Shown here piece by piece: positions 13,024 to 25,000 of a stretch of DNA of 64,000 nt. The notes beneath the pieces are model-generated. The model was not told where the DNA came from, did not search any database, and was given only the letters and a program-made list of their open reading frames with translations. This DNA comes from Uranotaenia lowii (Eukaryota; Arthropoda; Insecta; Diptera; Culicidae). The stretch lies in contig NC_073693.1 in assembly GCF_029784155.1 (NCBI RefSeq), positions 284,738,875-284,802,874 on the forward strand, given 5' to 3'. The translations under genes and the position numbers were made by a program. Numbering within the stretch: the first letter of the stretch is position 1; every line of letters begins with the position of its first letter.

Positions 13024-13249
13024 TTTCTTATAAAGTCTAATACTGACAAAATCGATAAAAATGGCAAAATTGACAAAACTGACTTAATCTATAAAACTGA
13101 CAAAAATGTTCAAATTGAAAAAAAATGTCAAAATTGAATAATATTGAAAAAAGCTGACAAAAATGACCAAATTGACAAAAATAACTAAATTGTAAAAAGT
13201 TCAAATAAAACATATCGGTAAAATTTACAACATTTACAATATTGGAAAC

Positions 13250-13852
13250 ATTCTTATTTAATTTTTGGCATTTCGGCGAGTTGTGAAAATTCAAGGTAGA
13301 ATATTTAGAAAGAACATGAAAGTATTATAGGTGGAAAGATCAAAGCTAGAGCGCTTTGGGTAGAAGAAATTGAATAGTTGGTGAAAATGTGAGCAGGGCT
13401 TTTGTTTTGTGAACAGCTTTTGAACTACCTACTTGCGTGATTCTTTGCCGCGCGCCGTTTCAATGTTGATAGGAAGCGATGAAGAAACCCATCGCATTCC
13501 TACCCACATTGAAACACGGACGGGTCGAACACATGAGATTGTGTTCAATGTGGGTGTTCATTGATCCGTGTTTCAATGTGGGTAGGAATACGATGGGTTT
13601 CTTTATCGCATCCTATCAACATTGAAACGGCGCGCGGCAAAGAATCACGCAAGTAGTAGTTCAAAAGCTGTTCACAAAACAAAAGCCCTGCTCACATTTT
13701 CACCAACTATTCAATTTCTTCTACCCAAAGCGCTCTAGCTTTGATCTTTCTACCTATAATACTTTCATGTTCTTTCTAAATATTCTACCTTGAACTCGCC
13801 GAAATGCCAAAAATTAAATAAGAATATATCCCGGCGGCGATTAAAATAAGAT
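13250..13852. mobile_element. Palindromic element nested in foldback right arm
   Basis: 13250-13825 is a long near-perfect palindrome (arms about 280 bp, centre near 13537) followed by about 27 bp of non-palindromic sequence. It is bounded by a 12-bp direct repeat AATATTGGAAAC (13238-13249 and 13853-13864), while the other foldback arm has the uninterrupted site near 10865-10880. Class not determined; the long duplication is unusual for a cut-and-paste element. Confidence 0.78.
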
Positions 13853-14251
13853 AATATTGGAAACAATTGACAATCTTGGCAAAATTAACTATAAGACAGA
13901 AATGAAACAAAAAAAAATCTATGTTGACAAAGTTGCAAAATTGACAAAATGGCAAAATTGTCCAAATTGAGACAATTGACAAAATCGACTAAACTGACTA
14001 AATTTACTCAATTTTCTAAATTAACTACCTAGGCTAAATTGACAAAATAGCCTAAATTGACAAAATAGCCTAAATTGACAAAATTGGCAAAATTGACAAA
14101 CTTTGCAAAATTATCATAATTGACGAAAATGATAAAATTGACAAAATGACAAAATTGAAAATATTGACATTTCAAGGTTGTCAAAATGTTTAATATCTAT
14201 GGTTAATTCGATCGACGATTATTGTAAACTACGTTGAAGTATCGTATTTTA

Positions 14252-15127
14252 CTCTAGCAGCTGTAATCTTACTCAATTATTTGTTCAATTTATTCGCTTC
14301 CTTTACTTGAGAGGTTGAATTATTAGAAACACACTGTTAGAAATCCTTTTAAAAACATATTTTTCATTTTTAGACCTCATCTATTTTATAGATACAAGAT
14401 CATAATGCCATTGAAACGGGATCATACAAGATATTCCAGAACTTAATCATTCAAAAATTTTCAATTAGTTTCCAATTATGTTATTTATGTGAAAATTATG
14501 TGAAAATTATTCCAAAATACCTTCATCCTATACAAAATTTTGAATCGTAATTTCTTAAATTCATTTAGGATTTACTACGTTCGAAATCCATTAATCACAA
14601 CTCTGAATTTATAAAACTATCATTTATTTATTATTTGTGTCATGTGTATCCAAATATAATATATAGACTGTAAGAAAGACTACAATCCACTGTTAAGTGT
14701 ATTAAATCGGCGTTTTAAGCTCAATTTACAATCAAACGTTGAATTAATACTCAAATTAGAGATTCCGAATTTATGTAAAATTTGTTTAATTTCCAATACT
14801 GTTTCTTAAAGCTCCAGTAGTAAGCGTTTGAAAGAAAGTATTATTCTTCACAGAGCTATATAGATTACAGCGTTGGACGGAGCGTCGAAGTAACCATCGC
14901 TTTAGTTCCATGCGATGTGGGAGTCTAGTCGTTATCTAAAATTCTAACTCATTCGGGAGTTATTTTTTAATTTTTTTTTTAATTTTTATTCTTATTTTTT
15001 TCCCAGAAAAAAAAAATTCATTCGGGGTCGTACTCCTTTATGAAAATCCATATTATTATTATACGGTTATGAAGCTTCTGCTCCAAAATTCTTGAAACCG
15101 GTTCTGTTAATACCGAACTGGTATATA
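14252..15127. other. AT-rich spacer
   Basis: No gene, tRNA or clear repeat recognised. Confidence 0.5.
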
Positions 15128-17601
15128 CAGTGCTAGAAGTTGGTCACTTTTTAGTAACTTTGTCACTTTTTTCAGGCTGGTCACTCAGAAGTTACTTTTT
15201 TTGAAATTTGGTCCCTAAAGTCACTATTTTGTATATAATTCCCTTACATCTGAGCTTATTTTTTAAAACTTTTTCTACTCATTATTGAAAACATTATATT
15301 GTTTCACGACAAGTGGTATGTATCTATTCATTAGTTTATTATACGTTTCTTCGTTATTCGTTTATTATTTGTTTGACGGGTTCCTTTTCTTTCCTTTCGA
15401 GTCCTGTGGGAATTCACACGACCTAAATTGAGAGATTGGCTCAGATTCAGTAAGCAAGATTATTGTTTTGTTTTGCTTTGATATATCGCTTACACTTAAA
15501 CATTATATGGATGACAATTGGAATTTAAACAAAAATAGTTTTTCGCCTAAAAATATTTAGTTTTTTGTTAATTTGTGAGACTTTACCAAAGTTTTGGCAT
15601 TCATGTCAAGAAAAAATATTTCCTAAAGTGACACTATTACAACATGTTTAACCAAGATTTAAAGTTTTATGACTTTTAAAGCTTGAATTTGTTAAAAATA
15701 ATTCTCAACTTAATTGAAAAAAAATCAATCAAAATCTGTTCAGTGAACTAAATCACATGGCAGGAAACATTCCATGCTTTCAATGCTCTTGGTTGTATTA
15801 AATGGAAGGTAAACTTGTGTAAAAAGACTCAATTGAATCGAAAATATCAGATATTTCATTTCTAAGTTCCCTTATTTCTAGACGTTTTCGAATCATTCGA
15901 AAGATTGGTAGATAAGTAATTTTTGTACCTTTTTAGAGGTTTACTGATATGTTTTCTACAATATTCCAATAGGTGTTTCTTGGATGGATACAATCTTTCT
16001 GAGGTGTTTCTTGGATCTGTTAATTTTTTAAAGAAATTGTCATGTTAAATCATTTATGAATATATTTTTTTTAATTCCTTCCTTTTTGAACATCAATTTT
16101 TTTCTAGTAAATCTTTCTAATGATTGATATATGAATCATGCAATAAAGTCTACAGTGAATCTCTTAGGAAATGTTCCATTTTTGTAAGTAAATTCTCTTT
16201 TAGTTAGTTTTAAATTTGAAAAATTATATTTTACCTTGAAGATTAGTCTCGTAAAACTATTTAGCATTTTTGTGTTATTACCATCTTAAGCCAATTTTTT
16301 CGCTAAGCTTGTTTAAGTCATTGTCAATCTTCTGTCAACATTTTGTCCTTAATCTTTTTTCAAACCTCTATCATTGTTTTGTCACTTTTTCATGAGGACC
16401 TCAAAATTTTTAATTTTATGACTCTTTAATAAAAGGAAATTTCTATAAATGTAAATCCTAACTCAATTTCAAGTAAATTCTTTAAACTTTTCGTTAAACA
16501 TGTGCTGGTTTTTTATTTGCATTTGTAGATCTCTCACATATAACAATTTTCTTGAAAATTTGTGTTTCTGTAAATTTATCTCGAATTGTTAACTTTTTTC
16601 AATATAATTTTAGATTTTTTCAACTGTTTTCGTGACATTGAAAAAATTCTGATGGTGTATACACTATAGACTAAATTTTCAAAATTTGTGGTTTTTTTTT
16701 CAAAGAAAATGGATAAACTCAAAGTTCTTGTCGGGCTTAGTTGTCCTAGTCTTTACAGTACGATCTTTTGGTTCACTCCCATCGTTTCTTTAGAAATTTT
16801 GGATTCTGCGGTCGCTATTCTTAAATTATCTTATAGGTTATGTTCGGCTTTCGGTCTTTCGGTCAAGATTTACAACACTTTTTATGTGCTCTTCATCCAA
16901 CGTTTCGAATTAATATTTATTCTTTTTCAAGGAACTAAAATAAAACATAACGCATAAAACATATTTCTTATGGAACCAAAAAATGTTCACTTACTCGAAC
17001 ATTCGTGCTATAGTCCGAAACAGATGCGCTCCTAAAGCGTTCATCAATCGTCGGTTTCTGGCTATAAAATTTTAAATTTGAAATGGTTCAGCTCAAAAGT
17101 GAGGAGGATAGCGTGTAACTTACGTGCCCGGTACTATAATTTGGCCTGGGCGGCGGCGCCTAATCCGTTCTTTTTTTTTGGTTCCATAAGAAATATGTTT
17201 TATGCTTTATGTTTTATTTTAGTTCCTTGAAAAAGAATAAATATTAATTCGAAACGTTGGATGAAGAGCACATAAAAAGTGTTGTAAATCTTGACCGAAA
17301 GACCGAAAGCCGAACATAACCTATAATGTTGTTATTCCCGGTCGAAAAATAAATAAATTATCTTAGCTCAATTAAAATGTTCCTCTTTTGTCCAACATAT
17401 TGCTTTTCTACAAGTGAAGCCAAGAGCCTTCCAAAAAACGTTTTTCAATTATCAGAATTGTCTTTAAAGCGTTTTGTTTTAGTTTTTATTGTCATTTTTT
17501 AGTTAGTTTTCGTCTTGATCTGGTCACTAATTTTACCCTAATTTCACTTCAAAGTAACTATTTTGGGCTACTTTTTTACCGCATGGGCGCTTCAAGCCCT
17601 G
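15128..17601. mobile_element. Probable hAT-like non-autonomous element
   Basis: The left end CAGTGCTAGAAG and right end CTTCAAGCCCTG are imperfect inverse copies with the CAG..CTG form common in hAT elements. Flanks share TATATA but not a clean 8-bp duplication, so boundaries and class are tentative. GGTCAC words cluster just inside both ends. No transposase remains; the open frame at 16688-16957 lies partly in the nested palindrome. Confidence 0.45.
16831..17326. repeat. Inverted-repeat insertion, ~150-bp arms
   Basis: Arms at 16831-16982 and about 17177-17326 are near-identical inverse copies (outer end TTATAGGTTATGTTCGG, inner end around GGAACCAAAAA) around a ~195-bp unique spacer. Confidence 0.85.
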
Positions 17602-17676
17602 TATATAAAATAATTGAAGTTAATGTTTGAGATTTTATTTATCCCTCCTACTCCTTCCTCCCGCTCGTTTGTCTTC

Positions 17677-17775
17677 ATGATGACATCATGAGTGGGAGTG
17701 GAGGCTGAAAATTTTACCACTATACACAGCGAGCGCGCCCATCGTGTATGTGACGTCATGTACAATTTGACGTCA
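17677..17775. promoter_or_regulatory. Cluster of CRE/ATF-type palindromes
   Basis: Two perfect TGACGTCA octamers (17751-17758 and 17768-17775) are spaced 17 bp start to start. A third variant, TGACATCA, lies inside the palindrome CATGATGACATCATG at 17677-17691. TGACGTCA is the classic CREB/ATF site. Three in 100 bp of otherwise AT-rich sequence suggests an enhancer or promoter, but no adjacent gene is established. Confidence 0.35.
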
Positions 17776-18427
17776 TACTAACGCTCATCTTGATGAGTGA
17801 TTGCTGGGTGTTGATGGAAAGCCAAATGGACACGTTTTTTACAGTGATCATTTTTTGATATTTGCTATGATAATTTTATTTTCAAACTATTTTGTTTTTT
17901 TTTCTTTTTATACATGGAAGAGGAAAAAAAAATCAGTTTTTTTGAGATAAAAATCATTCTTATAGTATTGCCCAGTTTCGTGTGGAACAAAGTTTATAAA
18001 AAATGACACTAATGCACACAAATACACTGACATCGTCTGGACTCGTCGAGCTGATTCGATAGGTACCTATAAAGGAATATCTAAGACCCATAATTAAGGA
18101 TCTCCCAAATCGACCGATAACTATACCTAGATAGTGTTGTTCACATCAAAATTCAAAATCGCACGGATTTGATTGCTGTTGAAAGCCAAAGTCAACTCAA
18201 AACTATCATCGAAACAAACCCTTCAATCCTTTCCACCATCCTTTGATTCCTTTCCTTTATTCCTTTGACTTCTATTACAGCTCCTGAAAGTAAAAAAAAA
18301 ACAAACCATACGCTAAAAAAACCTTTCCTAGTAAAATCATTTTCCTACCCACAACATCCCCACACTCCTATCCTAAGCTATCCGTGTATCCATCCCCCCT
18401 GAGAGTCATGCAGTTTTTACTGCCCAC

Positions 18428-18654
18428 CTTGCTGTTGCTGTTGCCCTGCTGATGCTGATGTTGGTCACCGATTCCGTTGCTGCTGATGGTCTCCCAAAGA
18501 TGATGCCCTGATGTTGATTCTCATTCGGTTGCTGCCGTTTTCTGTCCGAGATTTTGACCTGAAGTTGGTCTCCGATTCTTTTGCTATCAATACTACCAAT
18601 CGCCCCCGGCCCCGGAGATAAGCTGCTACTGCGCTCTAATTTAGAATTTCGAAC
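18428..18654 (-). CDS. Possible internal exon of an unidentified gene
   Basis: On the minus strand, a pyrimidine-rich acceptor (TTTTCAG) precedes 227 bp that stay open in one frame and end at a donor-like AAG|GTGGGC. The translation is rich in Ser, Gln, Arg and Pro (SSSLSPGPGAIGS, KRQQPNENQHQG), partly because of CAG/CAA-type runs. I recognise no domain. The segment lies in a GC-richer, apparently transposon-free stretch. Chance is a real alternative. Confidence 0.22.
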
Positions 18655-18914
18655 CTGAAAATCATCAAGAGAATGCAAAAATCAAACGATTATCATCATC
18701 ATCTACGCTATTGGTTTTGCGCTATCATCGCTATCTTCGCTATCTGATGACATTGGTGACGAAGATCCAACAGAATAGTTTTATTCGACCTTCTAGACAT
18801 AGCTTTAAAAAAACCTTCAGAGCTCTCTTAAGACTACCCACAGCTCTTTTAAAACTGCGTCATGGAATCTGATAGGAATTTTATTGTGGGAGCTTTCTGT
18901 TCCGTGTTTTTTTT

Positions 18915-19460
18915 TTCTCCCGAGCCTCCTCGAGCCTTCTAATAACCTCTCCGACACCTTTCCAATAGGCTTAATCGTCATATGTAAAATAGTCAAGCTG
19001 TAGCTCTATAATTCAGTGGACTTCATCGAGTTTAATTCGCTGCTAGATTCTACGGCAGAAAATGCTCATCGTGCCCCAATCAATGGTGCTCTGCTCGCCC
19101 CAAGTCAACAAGCCAAATTAAAAATCGTTTTAAAATTGATTGTAGTGAAAAAAAAAACGAATGATGGTGAAAATTTAAGAACAATGTGTACATCATGTAG
19201 CAGTGCGTACAATATAGATCAAGATGATTTAACGATCATAAGAGCTTATTTTCAGGTGCTCAAAAATAATAATATTTTCGTCACTTGAGAACCTAGTTGG
19301 TTTTATGAATATTTCCGTGAAGATGATAAGGATATTTCTTTTTTGCTGAAAAATTAATACTATAGGAAGAACGAAACTAATCCTTATGAAAATTTCTTCT
19401 AGAAAATACGTACTTTAGTAGAAAAGAGGAGTGCTTACTATGCCCCATTGCCCTTAGGTT
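18915..19460 (-). mobile_element. Truncated copy of the 11977-13023 TIR element
   Basis: Reverse-complement similarity to the left half of the 11977-13023 element runs throughout, including the GTGTCGGAGAGGT segment, the CTAGCAGCGAA motif and the ACATCATGT segment. It ends near GCCCCATTGCCCTTA at 19460. The open frame 19016-19288 is inside this copy and is not a gene. Confidence 0.85.
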
Positions 19461-19468
19461 GAAAATAG

Positions 19469-20396
19469 TACCGTAAAACGGGGTAACTTTGATCCCCGGG
19501 GTAAATTTGACCAACAATACACTTTTCCACATTATTATCAATAACTCAGTCTATAGTTTAAATTTTTAAAAACTGTTTTCTACGTTTGAAAGCCTAGTAA
19601 TTGAGTATTAAATAGGCAAAATTTGCTTTGTATTTGAATTTTTTTTCTGTAAATAAAAAATCTAATTTCAAAATCTTAAAATATCTAGTTTTTGAAAGCT
19701 CGCAAACAAACATCTCTCCTGATGATACCAAAAAGCATTTAGAAAAAAAGAATTGTTTCATGTGAAAGAACAACTGTTTTAGTTGTAGTGCTATTTTTAT
19801 AGTCATTTAATGATAAATTTCTAATATTTCAAAAATAAGGACATTTTCCAAGAGTAGGCCCGTATTGGACTAATGGATAGAAACCCTATCAAATCGTTAC
19901 CTTTGAAGAAAAAAGAAAATGGAAATAGTGGGAGGGCCTAGGGGAATGTGTGAAGGTAAAATTTCTTTTGAATTTTGAAGCTCAAACTATTTAGCAATTA
20001 TAATTATTTTTGCCCCTAAGTGTAGGCAGCATCATAGTTCTTTTTTCGATTCTAATTTTTTTTAAATAAAACTATAAAAATCAAGGTTAAATTGATAAAT
20101 TAGCATTTGCAATTATTATGAAGGTGTTTTGTATCCTTCATGAACAAGAAAACTCGTTAAAACCGTCAGAATAGAGACTGATCATTGTCACCCCAAAGCA
20201 TAAAATTTTGAACAGAGACGAAAACGATTTTTAAATCAAATTTAAAGAGGTCTAACAAATTTCTGTATCAATGTTTCACGTTCATAGCAGTCCAGTACTG
20301 GTTTTAAAAATATAAAACATGCCACATTCCCCTTAACAAAAAAAAATAATCGAAATATATTAAAAAAAGTGATCAATATTACCCCGAATTACGGTA
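19469..20396. mobile_element. TIR element, TA target (CCGTAAAACGGGG ends)
   Basis: The left end is TA-CCGTAAAACGGGGTAAC and the right end its imperfect inverse, CCCCGAATTACGG-TA. About 930 bp, no coding capacity. A diverged relative occupies about 50880-51667. Confidence 0.82.
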
Positions 20397-22878
20397 ATCA
20401 ATTTAGGAGGGCGTTGAAAAAGCTTATATTCAAACTGAAGAACGCTTTCAAAAATATTTAAATTTATGTTAATCAAGAAATATTTTCAGTTTACAACTCA
20501 CTGTGCCTCGCAAAACGCCTCAGCGGATAAAATTCAGCGCATGTCGCACCTGAACTTCACAATTGTCTAGTAAGTAACCAGGTACCCGCTGAAAACAACC
20601 AAACCAGGGCCAGGGGTGAGCAATTTCGAAAAGAAAAGCCTTTTTTTCACGCACCAATCCCCGGATTGGATTGGATTGGCTGGGAATGGATCGGAACATT
20701 ATGGGCCAATCTAGGGGGGTTCGTTTTCTGCCATCATCATCGGCATCAACATCATCAATGGAAACCGGTAGAGAGGTACCTTACCGAGTTAAGGGAAAGA
20801 TGCGTCATGGAAATTGCTGCTGCTGCTGTTGGCGCACTTTTGGTTTTATTCCGGGCCATTACCGAGGCGGCCGGTAGCTTGAGTAACTTTCCGTTTTGTT
20901 GAGCATCCCTTTTGTACTTGCTGCTTGCTGCTGTGCTTTTTAATTTTCCCTCCAATTTTCAGTGACACACTTTGGGGACCAATTTTGAGTTTGCCTCCAT
21001 CGAAACCAGGTTGATGGGCGTCATTTAGTTTGGGAAAATCGAAACACTTGTCCAAAAGTTGTCCCAAAATTTGCAATCATTGAGTGCAGTGTTGTAATTG
21101 AGACAAAAGTTGGTAAAAACCGCAACACCGAAACGAATTAAGAAGGGGTGACCCAGAAGAGAAAATATGGAAACTCAAGTACAACTTCAGTAGCACTTCA
21201 TATTATGGATCTGATGTTTGGATGCTCCGAAACTAAAAAAAGCTTAAATATTCCAATACTTACCTACTTGCTTTTCGAAAGTTTTGATATGTTCTGCTCT
21301 TAAAAAATAAATATCTGTTCAGGGAATAGATAATCAATTATTTTTTTGGAGGATTATTTTAAAGGTTTTCATTTTTTTTTTAGCTTTTGGCTGACCAACT
21401 CACAAGAGTAATTATCGGATTAATGTAGCAATTGATTCAGTATAATGACAACTTCATACTGAATTTCTGTGAATCTCCTTAATGAACTCTAGTCGCGAGT
21501 AACACACACGTGCCAAAAGGCCAAATTGGCTAGAGTACTGCAGAGGTCAACCTCACAGACGACCACCCATTCAATTAAGGTATTACTTCAATTGTTCAAT
21601 TTTTTGCCTTGTTTCACAAGACCCCCACATTGTATGCGGGCGGGAGAAAAAAAAACATAGAAACATAAAATTACGATCCGGTCCGGCTTTCTTTTGCATA
21701 AAAACGAGAGCAAGCCCATATGATGCATAAATTAACAAACTGTAGAAAAAGCTTGCGCGCGATTTTCTTCTTAACTAACTAACAGGTGTTCGCACTTTTG
21801 CCCCCGGAGGGCCACCCGGAGATTACTCTGACTGGCCGCAAAGCGAAGGAGTGGGTGGATTGGATGGGTTTTGCCGCCCTCCAAATAATTGTGTGCATGG
21901 TAAATTGAAAATGACCCTCACCCTGGCTCTTGGGGGCTGCTGATGTTGCTGGTCATTTGTTGATGGGGGAGCAATAACTTCGGAACGACTGCGACAGTTT
22001 GACAGTGTAATTAAGCGCTGAAGAATGGGTTCCAAGCACATTGACCCAGCAGCTCTGGATCGGTTTTAAGTTGTGAACAAGAGCATTAAGTGAAGCGGAG
22101 CAGTTCAAAAGTGTCCTCGAGAAAAATGAAAGTAAACTGTAGAGGTGATAATCGTCACCTTAGTTGAAACAGAAAATGAAATAACTGGAAAAGACTTTTT
22201 AACATACCTTCAAATTTAAGGTCAAGAGTGAATGTTTGTTAGTATAAAATTGATAGTAGCTGAATAACAAAATAAACATAAGTTTTTTTTTCGATAAATG
22301 TTGCATTTCGACATAATTACCACAATTATTCAACCAGTCAATAGAACCACGTTAGATTTTAATCAACTACTACTAATTCTTCATTTTCTTTTAATTTTCA
22401 ATAGAATGACACAGTAGAAAAATTCTAGTATGGAAGTGAATATGGTTATTAGAAATATTTTAAATATTTTGTTCTCTATAGACTTCTATAACTTTCATGA
22501 AGTATATTTTATAAACGCATATATAGAAGAAAACAAGAAGATTTCCGCAAACTACATGTATTTGTTCAAAATCATGTTATTCTATTATTCTATTCATTCT
22601 ATTATTTCAGTCAAAACGTAGTCAGAAAAATGAGATTATTTAAACCTTTCCCCCTCCGTGGACAAGCGTGAACATTTTGGAAACCTGCACTCCTAGATGT
22701 CAAGGTGGACAGATTCGATTTTTATTGCCTACATCTCTTACTATTATTAGAAAACCTTAGACTTGAATGGATTATTTTTAAAAATGAATAAGAATTTTCT
22801 GGTATAGAATAATTGGAAAAATTTGCAAATATCTAAATTACAATTTATGTGTTATCAGATTATCACCGCTGGTTTATG
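20397..22878. other. Unclassified DNA, partly GC-richer
   Basis: 20580-21080 and 21780-22080 are GC-richer, with (GCT)n and (CAT)n runs, and look like unique host DNA such as intron or UTR. Overlapping short frames on both strands show no recognisable protein. No gene called. Confidence 0.5.
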
Positions 22879-23471
22879 ATTTAATTGAATGATTAATGGC
22901 ATTTCGGTGAACTATACATTCTAATAGGAAGAATATCAAATAAAAGTAATGAAAATTATAGACGGATAGATTAGATTAGGAAGCATGGGAAATAAAAAAT
23001 GCAGTTCACTAATTAATGCGCTTGGCTTAACAAGTAGGGACGTGGACGGTTACTCAAATGCGTGAAACAATAAAGGTTTAGCGCTGCCGTGCAAACAACG
23101 AGAACCCGAAAACAGCTTACACATCGATCGAACCAGCACTTGCAATAGAAAACTTCATTTGGCCCGGCCGTACATTTCCTTTTGTCCGATCGGGGTACGA
23201 AAAACACGAGCTTCGATCCATCCATGTATCATTGTATAGATCAATGCAAAGTCAGCCTATCGACTTTGCTTCTTCTAGACAATAATACGGTGTGGGACAA
23301 ATGGTCTTGTGCGGCAAGAAGTTTTCTCAAATCACGCTTTTGGTTCATTTTCAACACCTTTCATGCTTCCTAATCTAATCTATCCGTCTATAATTTTCAT
23401 AACTTTCATATGATATTCTTCCTATTAGAATGCATAGTTCACCGAAATGCCATTAATCATTCAATTAAATC
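22879..23471. mobile_element. Inverted-repeat (foldback-type) element
   Basis: 110-bp arms (22879-22988 and 23362-23471) are near-perfect inverse copies beginning GATTTAATTGAATGATTAAT, around a 373-bp spacer. The words CATTTCGGTGAACT and GACGGATAGATTAG in the arms loosely echo arm sequences of the palindromic element at 13250-13825. No transposase. Confidence 0.85.
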
Positions 23472-24687
23472 AAATTACAATTTATTTTTAGTGCTCATTT
23501 AATAGAGGGAAGCGCTGGGTTGCTTGATTTTTCAGCCACATCTCGTATTCATATATTCAAAAAATGTGAGCCTATGATATAGGTTAACTTAAACCTGGAA
23601 AACTTTAGTTTTTTTAAGATCAATAAACGAAAATTGAGGACTCTAACAAATATTTATTGTGTAGTTTAAATAATTTAATGCAGAACATTAATCTCGACTG
23701 TATATTTGAACTAGAATTTTAAAATTTAGTGTTGCTGTGAATGTATCACTTTTATATAACTTAAAGTTTTATAAATATTCAATTTTTTCTAAGTTGTTCA
23801 CTTGGTATGAGAACAGTTCTTTATAAAAAGAAATTCAAATTGCAGCCAAATGTTTCATCCCCTTTTTTCAACATTGAAACCTTATTTTATGTTTACGATC
23901 ATCGAATTCTGATTGTTTCATTAAGTAACAAATTCATATCAAATAACAAATTCATATCAGTAATTTTTTTTGTTGTATATCATTTCCTGTTGAAACTCAT
24001 TTCAAGAGAAAAAATCAAAAGTTTCATAATAAAGGGTAAAAATTTGTATATTTCTTATTTTAACTTCTAAATAATCTCCAATTTTCCATTTCTCGGTTTG
24101 TTTTTTATTGCAAGTCCCGATTTTTACAAATGCATCTCAAAAGCCCATATTTTTATTAAAAGAGATAGACAATTTCAACTTAGAAATACATTCAAATTCC
24201 GGACTATCTATTTTTTATAATTTCTTTATTTGAAATGGCTCATATCTTTAGGGTTTAAGGAGTCAAATTGCTTGCGTATGTTTGTAATTGTTTGTTTAAG
24301 TCTATTCCATCACTTTTCGAAAGAGAAAAGAAGATAAATAAAAAAATATGAAAAATTAAAAGGATTCCAGAAAAGATCAATAGTTTTGAGAAAAAGGTAG
24401 ATTTAAAACATTAAGTCCAAGTCTAACACAGCTAACACAGCCATCACTGGAACGTTGGGTAGGTTTCCCTCGGGCCCTAAATGTATCTATTAAGTTCACT
24501 CTGCTGACATTTCCATAATATCAGTAAACACAAAAAAACGACCTGGAGGAATCAAAAATAAGCACAGATCGAACAAGTACAGCTGTCAAAAACTGAAATA
24601 AGTTACACTTTCTTCGTTTGTTTTAGAACGTTGTTAAAAGAAAATGAGCTTTGATTGTATTTTCCCCGACGTAGTTACGAGGCCCTC
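23472..24687. other. AT-rich DNA without recognised gene
   Basis: The frame at 23807-24070 is Phe/Ile/Lys-rich, as expected from AT-rich sequence, and has no signal peptide-plus-cysteine pattern. Nothing called. Confidence 0.5.
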
Positions 24688-25000
24688 AGAGCCAAAGGGG
24701 TGTAAGTGCAAATTTGATCGATTTTGATTTAATAGTTCCAAACGATTCTTCATAATTAAAACTACAATTGGTGATTTTTCAGATTTTTTAAATTTAACTG
24801 ACATATTATTACGTTTGGTAAAGAAATAAAATTTTTAGATTGATATAAGCAAAATGACCGAACATATCATATTAAAAACGTGTTTTCTTAAAATTAACTG
24901 CTTTTTTTAATAAGTAATTTATTTTTCCTTTGAAGGCACGTTTGCTGCGATATTTTACGTCTTTCATAAGCTTTTATGCACTTATACCCCTTTTGGCTTC
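24688..25000. mobile_element. Small MITE (AGCCAAAGGGGTATAAGTGCA ends)
   Basis: GAGCCAAAGGGGTGTAAGTG at the left and the inverse of GAAGCCAAAAGGGGTATAAG at the right form TIRs of about 20 bp around a 0.3-kb AT-rich core. The same end (GCACTTATACC...CCTTTGG), split by a hAT insertion, occurs at 51765-53710. Confidence 0.65.

Larger units (their letters stand above)
10421..14251. mobile_element. Giant foldback element, ~1.08-kb arms, TA target
   Basis: The left arm (10423-11504) and right arm (11505-14249) are inverse copies meeting at a 2-nt loop (CTTGT-ac-ACAAG at 11499-11510). The outer ends read TA-AAGTACGATGCTTCAACG on the left and the near-identical inverse on the right, with TA at 10421-10422 and 14250-14251. 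The outer parts of the arms are degenerate (GTCAATTTT)n; the inner parts are complex sequence. The right arm is longer only because it carries two later insertions (11977-13023 and about 13250-13852). Open frames at 10435-10677 and 13037-13982 are low-complexity products of the simple repeats. Confidence 0.88.

Noticed and set aside
16688..16957. 89-codon open frame
   Set aside because: Half lies in the arm of an inverted repeat and the rest is AT-rich background; no domain.
19016..19288. 90-codon open frame
   Set aside because: It lies entirely inside a reverse copy of the non-coding TIR element found at 11977-13023; the homologous sequence there is not open.
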